Shown here: positions 1 to 10,410 of the stretch, in pieces | Position numbering within the stretch: the first letter of the stretch is position 1 | Layout of the letters: the number at the start of each line of letters is the position of its first letter | Assembly: GCF_000770585.1 (NCBI RefSeq) | Contig: NZ_JNCF01000003.1 | Location: 1-64,000, forward strand | Direction: 5' to 3' | DNA from: Legionella norrlandica | GTDB taxonomy: Bacteria; Pseudomonadota; Gammaproteobacteria; Legionellales; Legionellaceae | DNA length: 64,000 nucleotides | The notes under the pieces: generated by a model | Told to the model about the DNA's origin: nothing | What the model saw: the letters and a program-made list of their open reading frames with translations, nothing else | Database searches by the model: none | Program-made: the position numbers and the translations under genes

Positions 1-723
1 CCACGAATAGCACTGATTGGAAAAGGGGTTTGTTTTGATAGTGGTGGGCTTGATATCAAACCTTCATCCGGTATGCGCTGGATGAAAAAAGACATGGGAG
101 GGGCTGCTCATGTGATAGGATTGGCTCAGTGGATAATGAATCAACGTTTGCCTGTGCGATTGCAGGTGCTAATTCCTGCTGTGGAAAATTCTATTGGACC
201 TAATGCTTTCAGGCCAGGTGATGTTTTAACCATGCGTAATGGATTGACTGTAGAAATAGAAAATACCGATGCAGAAGGGCGTTTAATCTTGGCTGATGCC
301 TTGGTTAAAGCCTGTGAGGATAGGCCTGATTTAATCGTTGATTTCGCTACGTTGACGGGTGCTGCTCGAGTAGCAGTGGGCACTGAAATAGCCGCTATGT
401 TTTCTAATCATGAGCAATTGGCTGAGAAAATAATCGAGGCCTCAAATAAAGTATCGGACCCTGTCTGGCGTTTGCCTTTGTTTTCACCGTATGAGGAGTT
501 ACTCAATTCTAATATTGCAGATTTGACCAATTCCAGCTCTTCTTCTTATGCGGGTGCAATCACTGCTGGATTATTTTTGCAACGATTTGTGACAAAATCA
601 GTACCTTGGGTTCATTTTGATATTATGGCTTGGAATAATATAAGCAAACCTGGGAAACCGGAGGGTGGTGAAGCAATGGGGCTTCGAGCCGTTGCTGAGT
701 ATTTGGCACAGGTTTATGGATAA
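1..723 (+). CDS. Leucyl aminopeptidase family (M17), C-terminal part
   Basis: This is the C-terminal catalytic part of a cytosolic M17 aminopeptidase, which removes N-terminal residues from peptides using two metal ions. The reading frame is open from base 1, so the N-terminal domain lies upstream of the window. The family signature NTDAEGRL is encoded near 262-285. The motif GKGVCFDSGGLDIKP, with a metal-binding Asp, is encoded near 22-66, and a K-DMGGAA stretch follows it. A second, complete M17 enzyme is encoded at 5651-7114 on the other strand, so the genome carries at least two paralogues. This copy lacks the holC neighbour usual for PepA and is more likely the accessory PepB-like or second enzyme. 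Family membership is certain; the exact substrate is not. Confidence 0.9.
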   Translation, partial: PRIALIGKGVCFDSGGLDIKPSSGMRWMKKDMGGAAHVIGLAQWIMNQRLPVRLQVLIPAVENSIGPNAFRPGDVLTMRNGLTVEIENTDAEGRLILADALVKACEDRPDLIVDFATLTGAARVAVGTEIAAMFSNHEQLAEKIIEASNKVSDPVWRLPLFSPYEELLNSNIADLTNSSSSSYAGAITAGLFLQRFVTKSVPWVHFDIMAWNNISKPGKPEGGEAMGLRAVAEYLAQVYG

Positions 724-744
724 GATTTTAAGAAGGAGTTGGTT

Positions 745-1071
745 ATGTTTATCACTTTTAGTTGTGATGCGTATGAGAACATTACTTATTTTAATGATGT
801 AGCAAAACAGTTACTGTTATTGATGGGGCACAGCGGTACAGTTCCTGGTGCTATTAAGTCAGGTAATGTCGCAGAGGCATTAAGTAATCTACAGAAAGGG
901 CTAGAGAAAATAAAAATTAAAGAGCAGTCATTTGAGAATAATGATAATGAAGAAGAACTGGAGCCTCAAATCAGTTTAGCTAAAAGAGCTATCCCTTTAA
1001 TTTATATGCTGCAGGCGGCTATCAAAAAGGATTGCGATGTGTTGTGGTCTTATTCAAAATCACCCGGATAA
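745..1071 (+). CDS. DUF1840 domain-containing protein
   Basis: A small 108-residue soluble protein beginning MFITFSCDAYENI and containing FNDVAKQLLLLMG. This opening is characteristic of the uncharacterised DUF1840 family of beta- and gammaproteobacteria. I chose the ATG at 745 because a strong ribosome binding site (AGAAGGAG at 731-738) sits six bases upstream; the in-frame TTG at 739 would overlap the start region and has no site of its own. It follows the aminopeptidase gene by about 20 bases and is probably cotranscribed with it. The middle is acidic (FENNDNEEELEP) and probably disordered. Its function is unknown. Confidence 0.75.
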   Translation: MFITFSCDAYENITYFNDVAKQLLLLMGHSGTVPGAIKSGNVAEALSNLQKGLEKIKIKEQSFENNDNEEELEPQISLAKRAIPLIYMLQAAIKKDCDVLWSYSKSPG

Positions 1072-1093
1072 ATTCGATAGCCTGTTACTGTTG

Positions 1094-2212
1094 TCAGGAA
1101 CTCCCAGGACCTCTTAAAGTTGCCTCTGAATCATCTGATTCAGCTTGAACTTTCATTGATGATATTTGACTTTTGAAACTTTTTGTAACTTCATGAGTAT
1201 GTTCATTCTCAGGCTGATATTGTTTCATGTGCTCTTGACCTTCTTTTACTAAATCAATTAATTCACTTTTGCTTTGCATATCAAAGTTATTCGGATCCTT
1301 CACCATCGCTGGATCCATCTGGTTATTTAATAACTCTCTGTTTAATAACAACATACAGAAGGTGCGGCAATTTGCATCGCCAAAGGGGTGCAACTGCTCT
1401 AGTCTCTGTACTAAATTAACAATTGCGGTTAGTTTTTTATCAGGATCGTTTGCAGCTTCTTTTTCTTTGTAATAATCTTCAATAATTTCTCCAGCACGTG
1501 CTTCAATATTGTCGGAGATGTCCGCAATTAAGGTGGGTCTTTCATCATAAATATCGTTACATAAATCATCTAATAAATTATCTTTAATAATTTTCCCAAG
1601 AAAAATTCTGGCTTCTATGTAATCAACAATTGTTTGTGCGGAAGCGCGTTGAAGAGCTGTTTTTTCATTGTCTCTTCGTCCTTCCATAGCTTTCTTATAT
1701 ATTTGTTGTTCCTCTGTGGTAAGTCCATTAATATCTTCAGGAGTAATTTTATATTGTTCATATTTAGTATCCTTTGACATCTGTTTAAAAATATCTCCCT
1801 TAGATGATGGTTTAGGCAGGGGATATAATCCCCTTATTAGGTAACTTTTTTCCAGGCATTCTTTGAGATTATATGGGTATTTAGGATCGGTATATTGGTT
1901 TTTAATAAATTCCTTGATTCCCTCGGAAGAAGAGGCCGAGTTAGTTAATCCATAAACAGCCCCTGTCTCTTTATCTCTAAATGCCGTATTATTAGAGACT
2001 AGAGATTCCACTTGATTTATTGCTATGGCTCTTAGCGTTTGGATATATTCCGGAGTTAATTTCTTTTCTAATGTAGACAGCATGTGCTTATGAGCTTCTA
2101 ACATGCCTTTCATGTATCCTTTTTCATCTTCAAAGGCATCCTTTCCCAGATATTGGCGTTCCCTATCAATATACAAACGCCATATTTCATCGTCTTTAAT
2201 ATACTTTTTCAT
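1094..2212 (-). CDS. Fic-domain protein, candidate Dot/Icm effector
   Basis: A 372-residue protein with a Fic-type active-site motif, HPFGDANCR, at residues 275-283. The family consensus is HPFx(D/E)GN(G/K)R; AnkX-like effectors carry a DAN variant. Fic enzymes usually transfer AMP or another phosphate-containing group from a nucleotide to a hydroxyl side chain, with the motif histidine as the base. His275, Asp279, Asn281 and Arg283 are all present, so activity is plausible. Cys replaces the usual Gly before the Arg. There is no signal peptide or membrane segment. The C-terminal tail is polar and Glu/Ser-rich (QAESDDSEATLRGPGSS), the style of tail seen in Legionella type IVB substrates. The gene stands alone, convergent with the DUF1840 gene. 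The Fic call is strong; effector status and target are inference. Confidence 0.75.
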   Translation of the reverse strand: MKKYIKDDEIWRLYIDRERQYLGKDAFEDEKGYMKGMLEAHKHMLSTLEKKLTPEYIQTLRAIAINQVESLVSNNTAFRDKETGAVYGLTNSASSSEGIKEFIKNQYTDPKYPYNLKECLEKSYLIRGLYPLPKPSSKGDIFKQMSKDTKYEQYKITPEDINGLTTEEQQIYKKAMEGRRDNEKTALQRASAQTIVDYIEARIFLGKIIKDNLLDDLCNDIYDERPTLIADISDNIEARAGEIIEDYYKEKEAANDPDKKLTAIVNLVQRLEQLHPFGDANCRTFCMLLLNRELLNNQMDPAMVKDPNNFDMQSKSELIDLVKEGQEHMKQYQPENEHTHEVTKSFKSQISSMKVQAESDDSEATLRGPGSS

Positions 2213-2287
2213 ACCTGCAATCTCTTAATTGTGTTTTAATGGTATATCAAGTATAGCAGTTGTGTATTTATTTTACAGAAAACTCTC

Positions 2288-5133
2288 CTACTGCAATCCA
2301 TGTATGGATTCATTGATGGTGTTGTAATTAAATTCGAAACCGTTCTCCAGCAGCCTTTTCGGCTGTACTCTTTCAGAATCTGTTAATATAACAGACGACT
2401 GACCGATTAGTAATTTTAAAGCAGATTCTGGCAGTGGTACCTCAGGCCCCCATTTAATTAATCGCAAATCTTTCAGCATTTCAGAGTTTTTACATGGCTG
2501 TGGGGCAACTATATTTATTGCTCCGTCAATAATATTGTTGTTGCTAGCAATGAATTCAATAGCTTTCGCAACATCCCTGATATGCACAAAAGGAACATAT
2601 TGATTGCCAGAACCAAACCTACCGGCACAGAAAAAACCCGCGAACCTATAATAGGCAGAAGGCCACCTGTATTAGAGAGAACATGTCCTATTCTTAAATT
2701 AACCACGTTGCAATTCGCTCTATTGGCTCTTTTTTCAATTTCCTTGCAGACGTCAATTCTAAATTGTGTTCCTGGTTCACTGCTGTTGGCTGATTCGCTT
2801 TCTTCACTCAAAACGGTATTGCCAGCATGGCCATAAATTCCTACTGCCGAAGCTTGCAGATACTTCAATGGCTTTTCGCTCGCTCTATCTATGTTGCGGA
2901 TTATTGTGTCAATTACTCGAAAGCGTGATTCTGCTATATCTGATTTCACAGACGAGGTCCATCTTTTAGCACCGGGATTTGCTCCACTTAAGTTTAATAT
3001 GGTTGTGTTTTTATCAATTAAGTCCGACCAATCGTCATCAATAAGTCTGACTTTGACTCCTTCAATATTTATTTGTGTATCTGAAGAACGACTTAAACAA
3101 TAGACATCATAGCCTTTTTTAATAAATTCCCAACTAACTTCTTTTCCAATCATCCCGGAACCGCCTGCTATAATAATTTTTTTATTCTTAACGTCATTCT
3201 TTTTATTCACTTGAAAATGACCGTAATAATGCAATAAAGTACCAATCATAGGGAAAGAGACTTTGCCATCAAATTTCCAGCCTTCTTCTGTTGGTTTTTC
3301 AATCCACTCTGATTTTGGTAGTAAAAACATGGGCAATGGTATTCTGAATGAATCAAAAAAAGTTATGCCTTGGGATTCATATCTTAACGACTGATCTGGC
3401 TGACGCTTTATCGTGTATATAAATCGAAAGACTTTGTCTAGAAAGCCACCAATACCTTCACTTAAATACTTTTGTCGGTCAAATCCGCAGTACACGGAAT
3501 GTGTTGTTGAATATGTTTTCTGTTGTGGCGTATTATAGCCAAATACCCTGTTCCAGCGCTGTACATCTTTAGACAAGTTGATTACTTCAGCGTAAAACGG
3601 TTGCTGGTACATATTACTGGGAAAACCTGCAAAAGCCCCAAGTATCCTTGCAAAAGAGGTAGGTTTTTCTACGGTAACAACACCCAGACCACTTCCTCCA
3701 ATGTTAGATGTTTTAAAGTCTTTTACATGGTTATCAAGTAAATGAGAATCAGGAAAAACTCTACCAAATAAAGAGGAGGAAGAATCATCAGTTATCGATA
3801 ATCGGGGTACCGGCCAATAGTTTGATTTCGTTGAGCCGCCTAAGCTGAAAGATACTAAATATTCAAACATACCTCGTTGTAATGAAGGAAGATAGGTAGT
3901 AGCAGCACCCATTACGCCATTCCTTAACTTTCTAAGTAATGGATTATTAACTTGCCCTATTAATGCGATAAAATCAGCGATATTTTGAACTGTTTTAGCA
4001 CGTGGTTTTCGCTCTCGTTCGTATTCAGAGATACCTTGTAGATAGTCAATTCGGTTCAACTTAGATGCCAGGCAAGCGGCATCTTCGATACATAAGCCTG
4101 CTCCCTGAGCAATATTCGGTGCAGTAGCATGGGCTGAATCCCCCATTAACACAACTCGATTATCTTTTGATGTCCAGGGAAATTGTTCAACCCCTTTAAT
4201 TTTAGCAATATCAGTTCTTAGTATTTTATGGGTCAAATTAATTAATTCTTCATAATCAACAGCGATATCTCCTGATTCTGTACGAATTGGTTTCCATCCC
4301 TTAACCAAATCTTTCAGAAACTCCTTAGTGTCCTCGTTAATTAATTGAACACCATTTATTGGCGATAGATATTTGTGATTTTTTTGAGTTTTAATGGCGA
4401 TAAACCAAAAAACATTAGGGGGGGTTAGCGGAACATAACCAAACCGAACCTCATGATTGCCATATTGTTCAGATTTGTAAGTTCCCCAGGTTTCGAATGA
4501 TGCTGCCCACCATTTGTGTTTGGTATCTGCAGGGATCTGAGTATTGGCACGAAAATAAGTATAACCGAGATCGGTTTCAAGAACTGGGGGTCGTTTTAAT
4601 TCAGACATCAGGCAATTTCTGATTTTCGAATGGATACCATCACAAGCGATTAGTAAATCCCCTTTATATAATTTATCATCAGTTCTGACAATGATTTGAT
4701 TATGGTGTCTTTCATATTCGCAGATTTTTTTTGATGTAATAATTTCAACATCATCCCTATTTTTTAAACCGTCTAACAGCATATTGATTAAATCATTTCG
4801 GCTTAAACATTGAACAGGAAATCGATCACTAAAGTCTTCATTAGCTCTCGCCAATATCTTCCCATTAGAATCGCGGTAACTAGGAAATGGCATGCAATAA
4901 CCGAATTGTTCAATAAAATTTTGGTAGTTTGGTAAATTCTTCAATACTGACTGACTTGGCGGCCAAAGACCTATCCCTCCACCGACACTTTCTTGATTAC
5001 TATCGACAGATGGTCGAGATTCGAATATGGTTACGTGAAATTTAACTTGTTGATTGCTATGAATTAATAAATTAGCCAGAGTTAATCCCGAGATGCCACC
5101 ACCTACTATTAGAACATGTACTGATTTAACCAT
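2288..5133 (-). CDS. FAD-dependent monooxygenase fused to NAD(P)-binding epimerase (TIGR01777-like), frame broken by one base
   Basis: A two-domain oxidoreductase of about 948 residues once the frame is repaired. The N-terminal half is a PheA/TfdB-type FAD monooxygenase: a Rossmann GGGISG motif just after the start, a central LLIACDGIHSKIRN (DG motif), and VLMGDSAHATAPNIAQGAG (GD motif). The C-terminal part is an atypical short-chain epimerase of the TIGR01777/YfcH kind, starting IIIAGGSGMIGKEV. The frame stops being sensible after a run of six A at 2631-2636 (U-run in the mRNA). One extra base there joins it to the downstream segment GSGNQYVPFVHIRDVAKAIEF, which ends at 2288. I use the ATG at 5133 (MVKSVHVLIVGGG) because the FAD motif follows at once; an upstream ATG at 5208 is less likely. 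Substrate unknown. Confidence 0.75.
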
Positions 5134-5235
5134 GATCTGTGCTCTTTGAATAACAATCCAGTTGTTGACTATAAAAAATACAATTTTATCATGATTTATA
5201 TCTTTCATGAAGAAAATGAAAATGTATATTTCAAT

Positions 5236-5670
5236 TTATTCAATAGAATGGGTGTGTAGTTCACACCCTTTGCTTCTATATTCTTTATAGTGCAAGCGAC
5301 TTAACTCTTTCTCTGTTTCTATACTACTAACCAATTCAATGATTCTTTTGAATCGGGTATAGAAAAGCGGAATATTGCTTGATAAATTTAGTAAAATATC
5401 ATTAAAGCCTCTGGGCTCTTTATCGTAGCCAATTTGTACTGGTGGAGGAGGCTCTGGTCCTTCTCCTTGAATGTTATGGGGAATGAAGCTGTCGTCTTTG
5501 AAGGTCCATAACAATTCATCCAGGTATTCCGTTTGTTGTTTATTATCACAAAGAACAAAAACCTTATGGCCTCTTATATAGGCTTTTTCAATTAAACGAC
5601 ATGCCACCAGCCAGCGAGATTCTGGTTGGTGACTAGCTAACAAATAAAAATCAACGCGAATTGGCAACAT
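5236..5670 (-). CDS. holC: DNA polymerase III chi subunit
   Basis: HolC (144 residues) bridges the clamp loader and single-stranded DNA-binding protein at the replication fork. The opening RVDFYLL, the segment [21 protein letters not shown] and the following [18 protein letters not shown] (the WTF..SFIPH signature) are diagnostic of the family. The start codon lies inside the end of pepA (20-base overlap), the common pepA-holC arrangement in gammaproteobacteria. valS, which often follows, is not present here; the monooxygenase fusion gene lies downstream instead. Confidence 0.92.
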   Translation of the reverse strand: MLPIRVDFYLLASHQPESRWLVACRLIEKAYIRGHKVFVLCDNKQQTEYLDELLWTFKDDSFIPHNIQGEGPEPPPPVQIGYDKEPRGFNDILLNLSSNIPLFYTRFKRIIELVSSIETEKELSRLHYKEYRSKGCELHTHSIE

Positions 5671-7114
5671 GACGTAGCAATTGTGTTAATAAAGGAACAG
5701 GTCTCCCGGTTGCATTACGTTTTTTCCCGGAAACCCAAGCAGTTCCTGCAATATCCAAATGAGCCCAACGGTATTTTTCAGTAAAACGTGATAAAAAGCA
5801 TGCAGCAGTAATGCTTCCTGCAGTGCGATCAAAATTACTATTGATCATATCGGCTAGAGGGCTATCCAAAGCCTCTTGATAAGCATCGTCTAGTGGCATG
5901 CGCCAAACTTTATCCTGGCTTTCATTCGCAGCCAGTTCAATGGCTTCTGCTAATTTTTCGTCTTTCGTCATATAACCAGTAGCTACAGTACCCAGGGCAA
6001 CTATGATTGCCCCGGTTAAAGTGGCAATATCAATTACAAAATCAGGATTATACCGTTCTGCGTAGGTTAAAGCATCCGCTAATACCAATCGACCTTCGGC
6101 ATCGGTATTAAGAATCTCAACCGTTTGTCCTGACATGGTGCTTACGATATCACCAGATTTTACAGCCGAACCGCTTATCAAATTTTCTGTGCTCGCAATA
6201 ATTCCAATAAGATTAATGGGTAGTTTCAGCAAAGCACAAGCTTTTATGGTTCCCAGTACACTTGCCGCGCCAGACATGTCATATTTCATTTCGTCCATAG
6301 CATTAGCGGGTTTTATCGACAAACCTCCTGAGTCAAAGGTGATGCCTTTACCAACAAGAATTACTGGCGCTGAGTTTTTGTTACCTTGGTAATGAATGTC
6401 TATTAATCTTGGTGGTTGGTCACTTCCCTGAGCAACTGCTAATAATGCCCCCATACCCATTTGCTGCATTTCATCTGGCCCCATAACCTTGCAGCTAATT
6501 TGATCAAATTGTTCTGATAATAAAATGGCTTGCTCACCTAAATAAGTAGGAGTACAAATATTGGCAGGCATATTCGCTAAATTACGGCAAAATTCAACCC
6601 CTGAGACAAGCGCTTTGGCTGTCTCCAGATTTTTTTCAGTTGCTCCAGGTAAATAGAATACAACCGATTCCAATCGGTGAGCTTTTGAATTTTTAGTTTT
6701 AAAATCAAGGAGTTGATATCTCAAATTATCAATTTGAACAATCATTTGTTCTATCTGCCATTCGGCCGATTCTTGATTTAAGCGAGGCATGCAGAGCGTT
6801 GCCGAAGAGAAGCGTTGTTTAATTAATGCTTCCGTAATTTCACCCACACGTTTTTGGAGTGCACTGGTGTTAAATTCTTCTTTTTTGCCGCACTGAATAA
6901 TTAATAAGCTATGCCCTTCCACATCAGCTTGCCATACAGTATTACCTGGTTCAGGGGCTCTTTGGCAAAGTTTTTTGATAAGTCCTTGATGTTCTTTATC
7001 CAGAGTTACCGCAAAATCTGGTAATTCTAAATCAGAAAAAATACCAAGCACCAGGCATTCGCTGGTAGTTAGTGAAGGTTTGTATGTTAATCCATAGTTC
7101 ATGATCTCTTCCAT
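5651..7114 (-). CDS. pepA: Leucyl aminopeptidase PepA
   Basis: A full-length M17 leucyl aminopeptidase of 487 residues, a cytosolic di-metal exopeptidase that in some bacteria also acts as a DNA-binding regulator. The metal-site segment [16 protein letters not shown] and the signature [16 protein letters not shown] are both intact. The N-terminal macrodomain-like region is divergent, as usual. Two start codons are possible (ATG at 7114 or at 7102, MNYGLTYKP); neither has an ideally spaced ribosome site, and I keep the longer form. It is divergent from lptF and overlaps holC, the classic lptFG/pepA/holC context. Confidence 0.93.
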   Translation of the reverse strand: MEEIMNYGLTYKPSLTTSECLVLGIFSDLELPDFAVTLDKEHQGLIKKLCQRAPEPGNTVWQADVEGHSLLIIQCGKKEEFNTSALQKRVGEITEALIKQRFSSATLCMPRLNQESAEWQIEQMIVQIDNLRYQLLDFKTKNSKAHRLESVVFYLPGATEKNLETAKALVSGVEFCRNLANMPANICTPTYLGEQAILLSEQFDQISCKVMGPDEMQQMGMGALLAVAQGSDQPPRLIDIHYQGNKNSAPVILVGKGITFDSGGLSIKPANAMDEMKYDMSGAASVLGTIKACALLKLPINLIGIIASTENLISGSAVKSGDIVSTMSGQTVEILNTDAEGRLVLADALTYAERYNPDFVIDIATLTGAIIVALGTVATGYMTKDEKLAEAIELAANESQDKVWRMPLDDAYQEALDSPLADMINSNFDRTAGSITAACFLSRFTEKYRWAHLDIAGTAWVSGKKRNATGRPVPLLTQLLRHVANSR

Positions 7115-7430
7115 TGCCTCTTAAAAATAGACAATTAGTTTACCTAAATTACAAAAGCATTTGAAATGAAAAATTCACTTTTAAATGAATTCTATTTTTA
7201 AATAAGAGTGTTATGAATTATTATCCTCGGCTCTTTTTTATGTTACAGGATACACTAAAAACCTCAAACTCTTGGTGTGAAAAAGGTTTTAATTTAATCA
7301 TTTGCATTGAAGTGGGTATAAACTCTCTCATTAAAAACCTTGTTGTCTGTCTTGGGGGTTGGTTGTAAGTCCTGTATTATTCTGAAAGAATCGAATTATT
7401 TATACATCCTCTAATTAAGGGTATTGGGTA
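7115..7430. promoter_or_regulatory. Divergent pepA / lptF intergenic region with candidate lptF promoter
   Basis: This 316-base non-coding stretch must hold promoters for pepA (leftward) and lptF (rightward). A plausible sigma-70-like site for lptF is TTGGGG, then a 17-base spacer, then TATTAT, ending about 45 bases before the GTG start. The -10 matches five of six consensus positions, the -35 only three. I see no open reading frame, strong hairpin or riboswitch-like structure. Confidence 0.35.
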
Positions 7431-8510
7431 GTGATTATTTTTCGTTACTTGGCTAAGGAAGTGTTTCTCACTTTGATCGCATTAACAGCGATATTAGTTC
7501 TTATTTTCATGAGTAATCAATTTATTCAATACTTGAATCGCGCCGCTTCTGGTTCAATTCCCGGTTTTATTATCATGAAATTGATGATGCTGGAATTGCC
7601 AAATTTAATGGGTTTACTGCTTCCTTTGGGCTTTTATGTTGCTTTGCTATTAGCTTATGGTCGCTTGTATGCTGAAAGTGAAATGACAATACTTCGAGCT
7701 TGTGGTTATGGTCCTAAGCAATTATTAATGCATAGTTTTATTATGGCAAGTATTGTGTTAGTAATTGTCGGAGCTGTAATGATTTGGGCTAGTCCAGTGA
7801 TCGCTGTTGAGCGAACTAAACTGATTCGTTCTACTGGAATTAAAACGTTGATCCAAACCATTATGCCGGGGCGCTTTCACGCTATTAACAGTGGCCAACA
7901 AATCTTCTATGTTCAAGCCATGAATCGTGATCATTCACAGGCCGAACAAATATTTATGGCAAAGCACACAGTGCAAGGCAATCAGTTGTTGTGGGATATA
8001 CTGTGGGCAGATAAGGCATTCGCAAAGGCTAATCCTAAAACAGGTGAAGAATATATCGTATTGGAAAATGGCAAAGAATACCAAGGAATTCCTGGACATG
8101 CTGATTACCAGATCGCCGAATTTGCTAGCTATCAATCGAAGTTACCGCATCCAACCGTGGTTATGAATGATGATGCTCGAACTGCGAAAACCAGTACGTT
8201 GTGGCCTTTTAACAATCCTGATTTGAAAAAAGCGGCTGAACTGCAATGGCGAGTTTCTATACCTTTGATGGTATTAACTCTGACTTTGGTTGCTGTTCCT
8301 CTGAGCCGGGTCAATCCGCGTTCGGGAAAATATTCAAAACTATTACCAGCCATTATTATTTATATTTTTTATGCCAACTTTATCTTTGTTTCTCGCGATG
8401 CGATCGCAACCGGCAAGATCCCTTGGTGGATAGGTATGTGGTGGGTGCATCTTGTTATCGCGATCTTGGGTATTGTATTCATTTGGCGAAATCAGGTGAA
8501 GCTTGCATGA
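7431..8510 (+). CDS. lptF: LPS export ABC transporter permease LptF
   Basis: LptF (359 residues) is one of two inner-membrane permeases that, with LptB, extract lipopolysaccharide and pass it to the LptC-A-D bridge. The protein opens MIIFRYLAKEVFLTLIALTAILVLIFMSNQF, with the RYL.KE motif and first membrane helix. Three more hydrophobic segments follow around residues 60-75, 95-125 and 270-355, with a periplasmic jellyroll between them. The start is GTG at 7431. Its stop overlaps the lptG start by four bases (ATGA), indicating translational coupling. Confidence 0.94.
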   Translation: MIIFRYLAKEVFLTLIALTAILVLIFMSNQFIQYLNRAASGSIPGFIIMKLMMLELPNLMGLLLPLGFYVALLLAYGRLYAESEMTILRACGYGPKQLLMHSFIMASIVLVIVGAVMIWASPVIAVERTKLIRSTGIKTLIQTIMPGRFHAINSGQQIFYVQAMNRDHSQAEQIFMAKHTVQGNQLLWDILWADKAFAKANPKTGEEYIVLENGKEYQGIPGHADYQIAEFASYQSKLPHPTVVMNDDARTAKTSTLWPFNNPDLKKAAELQWRVSIPLMVLTLTLVAVPLSRVNPRSGKYSKLLPAIIIYIFYANFIFVSRDAIATGKIPWWIGMWWVHLVIAILGIVFIWRNQVKLA

Positions 8511-9577
8511 GTAGAAAAATACTCGATCGTTATGTTGCCAAAACAGTTTTATCTGCTATCGGGTTAGTGACCTTGATGCTGATAGGACTGCAAATTTTTA
8601 TTTTGTTTGTGAATCAAATCGATGATTTAGGTCGGGTTGATTATGGGATCTTGCAAGCGAGCGTTTTTGTTCTCTTGCAAATGCCATATCAAGTGTATTT
8701 ATTTTTTCCTATAGCCAGTCTATTGGGGTGTTTAATTGGTTTGGGAATATTGGCTAATCATAGTGAGCTGGTTGTAATGAGATCAGCTGGGATGTCTATT
8801 GCTCAAATCACAGGAGCAGTATTGAAAGCGTCTCTGGTGGTTATCGTCTTGATTACTTCTTTAGGTGAAACCATTGTGCCAGTTATGGCGCGTTATGCCA
8901 ATGAATATAAGGTCTCAGCATTAACCGGTGGCCAGGCTTTACTGACTCCAAGAGGAGTTTGGCTCCGTTACGGTAATGATTTTGTATCCATAGCCTCTGT
9001 GACACCCGAAAATACTTTACGATATGTCAATCAATTCCGCTTCGATAATCAACATAATTTACAACTAGCTCGTCTCATTAGTGAAGTAAAGTATGTTAAT
9101 AATTCGTGGGAAGCTTATGATGTGAAACAGACAGTATTTGCTAAGGATCATACCAAAGCATCTCATTTTGATACTCTTCCTTGGGATGTGGCCGTGAAAC
9201 CAGAAATCCTTAAAATAAGCGGTACCAATCCAGATGAAATGACTTTGCACGAGTTAAACCGCTACCTCCGCGAACAACAACGTAACCATCAAAATGTGTC
9301 GAATTATAAATTTGCTTTCCTTCAAAGAATTACCCAACCCCTGAATACTATGGTGATGATGATATTGGCAATCCCTTTTATTTTTGGCCCATTACGTTCT
9401 TCAACTATGGGTTCAAAATTATTAGTAGGTGCTATAGTCGGATTTGGATTCCATATCCTCAATCGATTTTTTGGGCCTGTAAGTACTGTGTTTCAGTGGC
9501 CACCCGAAATAGCTGCTTTTAGCCCAACTATCATATTTTCTTTAATTGGGTTTTACTTAATGCGAAGAGTAAGATAA
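8507..9577 (+). CDS. lptG: LPS export ABC transporter permease LptG
   Basis: LptG (356 residues) is the partner permease of LptF. It starts MSRKILDRYVAKTVLSAIGLVTLMLIGLQIF. It ends in a C-terminal membrane block (LNTMVMMILAIPFIFGPL, then GFGFHILNRFFGP and FSLIGFYLMRRVR), as expected. The reading frame stays open well upstream, but the true start is the ATG at 8507, which overlaps the lptF stop by four bases. The stop codon in turn overlaps the ATG of the downstream ElyC-like gene by one base. Confidence 0.94.
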   Translation: MSRKILDRYVAKTVLSAIGLVTLMLIGLQIFILFVNQIDDLGRVDYGILQASVFVLLQMPYQVYLFFPIASLLGCLIGLGILANHSELVVMRSAGMSIAQITGAVLKASLVVIVLITSLGETIVPVMARYANEYKVSALTGGQALLTPRGVWLRYGNDFVSIASVTPENTLRYVNQFRFDNQHNLQLARLISEVKYVNNSWEAYDVKQTVFAKDHTKASHFDTLPWDVAVKPEILKISGTNPDEMTLHELNRYLREQQRNHQNVSNYKFAFLQRITQPLNTMVMMILAIPFIFGPLRSSTMGSKLLVGAIVGFGFHILNRFFGPVSTVFQWPPEIAAFSPTIIFSLIGFYLMRRVR

Positions 9578-10331
9578 TGGCATTAATGAGGCATGTGTTT
9601 GAATATTTAGCTAATCCCTTTTTCTTATGTTTATTGTTATTAGGCGTTTCAATTTTTCTATTGTGGCGTCGATTTTTTCTGATGACCAAGGCAGTTCTCA
9701 CTAGCGCCTTTATCGTTTTGTTGATAATTAGTACTGGGTGGTTGCCCAGATACTTGACTAATAAAATGGAGTCGCAATACACTGTAGTGAGTCAAATTGA
9801 TCCCAGTATAAAGTGGTGGTAGTTTTAAGCGGAGGCCAAAATCAGGCAGAAGGAATGCCCGCCAATGATTTGTTAACCTCAGCAAGTATTAAGAGGTTGA
9901 CAGAAGGCATTCGATTGTTGAGAGCTTTGCCAGATGCAAAATTGCTTTTATCTGGTGGTGGCTCTGCAGGTGAACAACCAGAGGCTCTATTATTGGCGCA
10001 ATTAGCTAAGTGGTTTTCTATACCAGAAGAAAAAATTGTGCTTGAAATAAATTCTGTTAATACAGCAGATCAGGCTCGTGAATTGGTCGCAATAGTGAAT
10101 AAACAACCTTTTTATCTCGTAACGTCTGCTATTCACATGCCACGCTCTATGGCTTTATGCCAACAGCAAGGCTTGCACCCGATAGCTGCTCCTACTGATT
10201 TTACCTTTTTTTGGTCTACAGATACTTGGGTAAAAATGATTATACCTAATCCCTATAATCTTGCTTACAATTCCATTGCGTTTCATGAAATATTAGGAAA
10301 AATTTGGGCTTTTGGGATCAAAAGAAACTAA
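9577..10331 (+). CDS. YdcF/ElyC-like (DUF218) membrane protein, frame broken by one base
   Basis: About 251 residues after repair. The first part (MALMRHVFEYLANPFFLC onwards) has two membrane helices. The second part is a DUF218 domain with VVVLSGGQNQAEG, KLLLSGGGSAGEQPEA, NTADQA and TSAIHMPRSMALCQ. This matches the ElyC/SanA/YdcF family; E. coli ElyC is linked to envelope and lipid-carrier homeostasis. The reading frame ends at a TAG near 9820 and resumes one frame over. A GG at 9815-9816 where GGG is expected restores SIKWVVVLSGG. It is coupled to lptG by a one-base stop/start overlap, so an envelope role is likely. The deletion is probably a sequencing error. Confidence 0.8.
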
Positions 10332-10410
10332 TTTCTAATCTCGCTTCGAAGTTACAGTAAATTTATGCTATAGATCTTCATAACATCAAAGATAAATAAG
10401 AAGGCTTTTT

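Noticed and set aside
2631-2636. Programmed ribosomal frameshifting at the A/U-run in the monooxygenase-epimerase gene
   Set aside because: The run is short, has no obvious stimulatory structure, and five other genes in the window show the same minus-one loss in short runs of different bases, which points to sequence error.
2582-3103. Plus-strand open frames opposite the monooxygenase-epimerase gene
   Set aside because: They are antisense shadows with no ribosome sites and no recognisable protein features.
8246-8506. Upstream extension of the lptG reading frame
   Set aside because: It runs through lptF in another frame; the ATG overlapping the lptF stop is the conventional LptG start.
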